NCBI GenBank assembly: GCA_031426185.1 | Contig: JANPKV010000322.1 | Coordinates: forward strand, 1 to 6,878 | Reading direction: 5' to 3' | DNA length: 6,878 nucleotides | Source: JAJNPS01 sp031426185 | GTDB lineage: Bacteria; Pseudomonadota; Alphaproteobacteria; Rhodobacterales; Rhodobacteraceae | Part shown: one piece after another, positions 5,404 to 6,878 of the stretch | Position numbering within the stretch: the first letter of the stretch is position 1 | Layout: every line of letters begins with the position of its first letter | Program-made: the position numbers and the translations under genes | Notes under the pieces: model-generated | What the model was told of the DNA's origin: nothing | Seen by the model: the letters and a program-made list of their open reading frames with translations, nothing else | Databases searched by the model: none

Positions 5404-5420
5404 ATTAGCATTACTAATGC
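5404..5420 (+). promoter_or_regulatory. ATTAG-N5-CTAAT dyad, candidate operator copy 2
   Basis: ATTAGCATTACTAATGC contains two symmetries: ATTAG/CTAAT arms (5404-5408, 5414-5418) and GCATTA/TAATGC arms (5408-5413, 5415-5420) around a single C. The first 16 bases match the site at 3502-3517 at 15 positions. It is about 200 bases upstream of the first gene of the minus-strand cluster. Confidence 0.45.
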
Positions 5421-5422
5421 GT

Positions 5423-5444
5423 CATAAGTAAGTCTTACTTTATG
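5423..5444. promoter_or_regulatory. Second palindrome, next to the ATTAG dyad
   Basis: AAGTAAG (5426-5432), a central T and CTTACTT (5434-5440) form a perfect 15-base palindrome. With one bulged T it extends to CATAAGTAAG/CTTACTTTATG. It begins three bases after the previous palindrome, so the two make a compact double-operator-like patch in AT-rich DNA. Confidence 0.5.
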
Positions 5445-5709
5445 GTGATATTTTGACGAGGTCATCAACGGTTTGGCACGGCTGGAACGGGCGACATCGC
5501 GCGAGCGCGGCGGCGGGGGGCACTGTCAAGGCTACCCTGCCAGCGATGTTCTCGGTTTTGTCCACCATGGGGACGCAAACGGCGACGGCGCGTGATCTGA
5601 ATTGATCTGTTCGAGTGCCTGCGAGAAACGCTCCCTGCTCGAAAGCGCCGCCTAGGCGCAACCCGCCTTCTCGTGCAGAATGGATGATTTCTTGCTTGTG
5701 TAAAGGCAA
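5440..5709 (-). CDS. Doubtful open frame, no recognised family
   Basis: This 89-codon frame has protein-like stretches (GLRLGGAFEQGAFLAG; VCVPMVDKTENIAGRVALTV) and ends beside the 5426-5444 palindrome. It has no good start: a TTG at 5709 lacks a ribosome site, and the only internal ATG is at about residue 48. An overlapping minus frame at 5812-5465 reads plausibly just upstream (KRTCASVALIAFTQARNHPF), so a frameshifted remnant is possible. No function is offered. Confidence 0.22.
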   Translation of the reverse strand: MPLHKQEIIHSAREGGLRLGGAFEQGAFLAGTRTDQFRSRAVAVCVPMVDKTENIAGRVALTVPPAAALARCRPFQPCQTVDDLVKISP

Positions 5710-6056
5710 TCAGTGCCACGCTGGCGCAGGTCCGCTTGTCGGTGTTCTCACCGGAACATGCACGTACGAGTCGGAGAGTGGCGCACGCCAGAAACGTCCG
5801 ATGCTTGAACAAATACGGCTGGACTGCAGTCCCGTTGCCTGCGACCAGTGACCGCTTTCACTGCACAGTGGCGCAACTCCAGATCGTGCCAGACGGCAGC
5901 TTTCCGCCCTTTTCAGACATTCTGGTCGTTCAAACAGCGCGTGTCGCGTTTGCCCGCAGCTGTAGTTTTCGCCTGATCAGAGGCGCTTTCAGGTCGCTGC
6001 TTCCGTGCATTGTTATGATTGCGCTGCAGGTCGCCAGACAAAAATGCTGTTTTTAA
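5710..6056. other. Gene-free stretch before the recombinase
   Basis: No trusted gene was found. Short palindromes are present: GGACTGCAGTCC (5821-5832) and CACTG-CA-CAGTG (5859-5870), with a further CAGTG/CACTG pair at 5846-5863. CAGGTCG occurs at 5990 and 6027. These could be accessory recombinase sites, but none has the length of the dyad at 6057-6082. Confidence 0.4.
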
Positions 6057-6082
6057 ACCTGCGCAACGAACGTTAGGCAGGT
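6057..6082. promoter_or_regulatory. 26-bp dyad before the recombinase: candidate crossover site or operator
   Basis: ACCTGC (6057-6062) pairs with GCAGGT (6077-6082), and AACG (6065-6068) with CGTT (6071-6074), all about the same centre with AA in the middle; only two positions per arm fail. Small serine recombinases bind 26-28-bp imperfect dyads and cut at a central 2-bp overlap, which this fits. It lies just before the ribosome site of the recombinase gene, where such sites often double as autoregulatory operators. Confidence 0.5.
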
Positions 6083-6088
6083 CTGTAC

Positions 6089-6094
6089 AGGAGG
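6089..6094 (+). promoter_or_regulatory. Strong ribosome binding site of the recombinase gene
   Basis: AGGAGG, seven bases before the ATG at 6102, is a full Shine-Dalgarno match and fixes the start. Confidence 0.8.
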
Positions 6095-6101
6095 GTGCAG
6101 A

Positions 6102-6806
6102 ATGGCGGCAGGGCAGCGGCTGGTGGCTTACGAGCGGGTCTCGACAGCGCGGCAGGGGGCCAGCGGGCTCGGACTCGAGGCGCAGCGCAAAAGTATCGAG
6201 GACTTTGCCGCATCAAGGGGTGCCGAGGTGTTGGCGCGGTTTACCGAAGTGGAGAGCGGGCGGAAAGCGGATCGGCCGGAACTCCTCAAGGCGCTGCACC
6301 TGGCCAAGGTCACCGGGGCAACGCTGGTCATCGCCAAGCTCGACCGGCTGAGCCGAAACGCGGCGTTCCTGCTGGCCCTGCGCGACAGCGGGGTGCGGTT
6401 TATCGCTGTCGACATGCCAGAGGCGAACGATCTGACCGTGGGGATCATGGCTCTGGTGGCACAGGCTGAGCGCGAGGCGATCTCCAGGCGGACCAAAGAG
6501 GCGCTGGCGGTTGCGAAGGCGCGTGGAGTGAAGCTGGGCAATCCGAACGGGGCAGCGAGCCTCAGGAGGGCAGGCAAGGGCAGTGTGGCGCTTAGGGAGG
6601 CTGTGTCGAAGAATGCGGCAGTGTTTGCAGAGGACTTGGCGGCCGTGGTTGCGGACATCCGTGAGGCGGGCCACACAAGCCTGCGGGCAACTGCCACAGA
6701 ACTCACTGCGCGCGGGATCAGGACAAGGCGTGGTGGTGTTTGGAGCGTGTCGAACGTGAAGGAGTTGGTTGAAAGGTTAGGTGCACAGAGACGAACAGAC
6801 GTTTAA
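6102..6806 (+). CDS. Serine recombinase of the resolvase/invertase family
   Basis: A site-specific DNA recombinase that cuts and rejoins DNA through a covalent serine-DNA link. The 234 residues fit the small serine recombinases. The catalytic N-terminal domain (about 1-140) shows YERVSTARQ with nucleophile S14 and R12, GLEAQR at 24-29, the active-site block KLDRLSRN (D81, R82, R85) and the long helix AQAEREAISRRTKEAL (121-135). Residues 140-150 (ARGVKLGNPNG) are the usual linker. The C-terminal part (about 180-228, SLRATATELTARGIRTRRGG, then VWSVSNVKELVERL) looks like the helix-turn-helix DNA-binding domain. A dyad (6057-6082) and repeated GCAGGT hexamers lie directly upstream. It may be a resolvase of a transposon or plasmid or a DNA invertase; the sequence does not settle which. 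No transposase gene accompanies it within the window. Confidence 0.95.
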   Translation: MAAGQRLVAYERVSTARQGASGLGLEAQRKSIEDFAASRGAEVLARFTEVESGRKADRPELLKALHLAKVTGATLVIAKLDRLSRNAAFLLALRDSGVRFIAVDMPEANDLTVGIMALVAQAEREAISRRTKEALAVAKARGVKLGNPNGAASLRRAGKGSVALREAVSKNAAVFAEDLAAVVADIREAGHTSLRATATELTARGIRTRRGGVWSVSNVKELVERLGAQRRTDV

Positions 6807-6878
6807 ATGTTGCCTCGAAGTTTTCCTCTGACAAAGCCTCGACGTTCGCCGCGTCAAAGTTGCACGGCCGGATTCTCG
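6718..6878 (-). CDS. Possible 3' end of a gene entering from the right edge
   Basis: A minus-strand frame is open from the right edge to TGA at 6720-6718 (53 codons). Its first half reads like protein (NFDAANVEALSEENFEATFK); the last 30 or so residues run antisense through the end of the recombinase gene and look arbitrary (SRSTRSKHHHALS). This pattern fits a gene whose original end was replaced when the recombinase segment joined here. No family is recognised. Confidence 0.3.
   Translation of the reverse strand, partial: RIRPCNFDAANVEALSEENFEATFKRLFVSVHLTFQPTPSRSTRSKHHHALS

Noticed and set aside
6067..6078. GTTAGGC before the recombinase as an integron attC end
   Set aside because: The matching RYYYAAC partner and the attC stem layout are absent, and the segment is better explained by the 26-bp dyad.
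6128..6706. 192-codon minus-strand frame
   Set aside because: It is the antisense shadow of the recombinase, which has all its catalytic motifs and a strong ribosome site on the plus strand.
1..6878. CRISPR array, rRNA or tRNA genes
   Set aside because: No regularly spaced repeats and no RNA-gene signatures were found on either strand.

Overview
The window is about 6.9 kb of moderately to highly GC-rich bacterial DNA. Codon choice, the serine recombinase type and the alcohol dehydrogenase type suggest an alphaproteobacterium, possibly Rhodobacterales; this is an inference, because no rRNA or other marker gene is present. Coding density is low. Only three genes are secure: a zinc alcohol dehydrogenase (minus strand, start about 1945 to stop at 872), a short secreted Cys-rich protein (2484-2903) and a serine recombinase (6102-6806). 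Short open frames, a decayed IS3-type transposase and AT-rich regulatory-looking patches lie between them. This looks like an accessory, plasmid or island region that has gained and lost genes.

Layout, left to right. Bases 1-871 hold a possible C-terminal gene remnant, a long hairpin (28-86), a six-run G-quadruplex motif (235-270) and no convincing gene. The dehydrogenase follows on the minus strand. A minus-strand open frame upstream of it (2002-2406) is broken by one stop and may be a relic. The secreted protein gene reads away from the dehydrogenase on the plus strand. Bases 2904-3500 look decayed. An AT-rich patch near 3500-3540 carries a dyad, a promoter-like pair and then an orphan intrinsic terminator (3594-3628); together these suggest a short RNA. 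Two small divergent genes (3684-3914 minus, 4015-4209 plus) follow, then the IS3 OrfA relic (4304-4498). Next is a possible minus-strand cluster of three small genes (5205 down to 4482): a one-TM protein, a two-TM protein and a coiled-coil protein that overlaps its neighbour. A second AT-rich patch (5400-5445) carries two adjacent palindromes, one nearly identical to the dyad at 3502-3517. The window ends with the serine recombinase, preceded by a 26-bp dyad and repeated GCAGGT hexamers that may be its recombination site or operator.

The genes show no obvious shared pathway. The dehydrogenase is probably a stand-alone oxidoreductase. The recombinase is probably the mobility or resolution module of the element. 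The most interesting unexplained material is the small-protein cluster at 4482-5205, the shared ATTAG-type dyad that may link it to the putative small RNA, and the palindromes in front of the recombinase.
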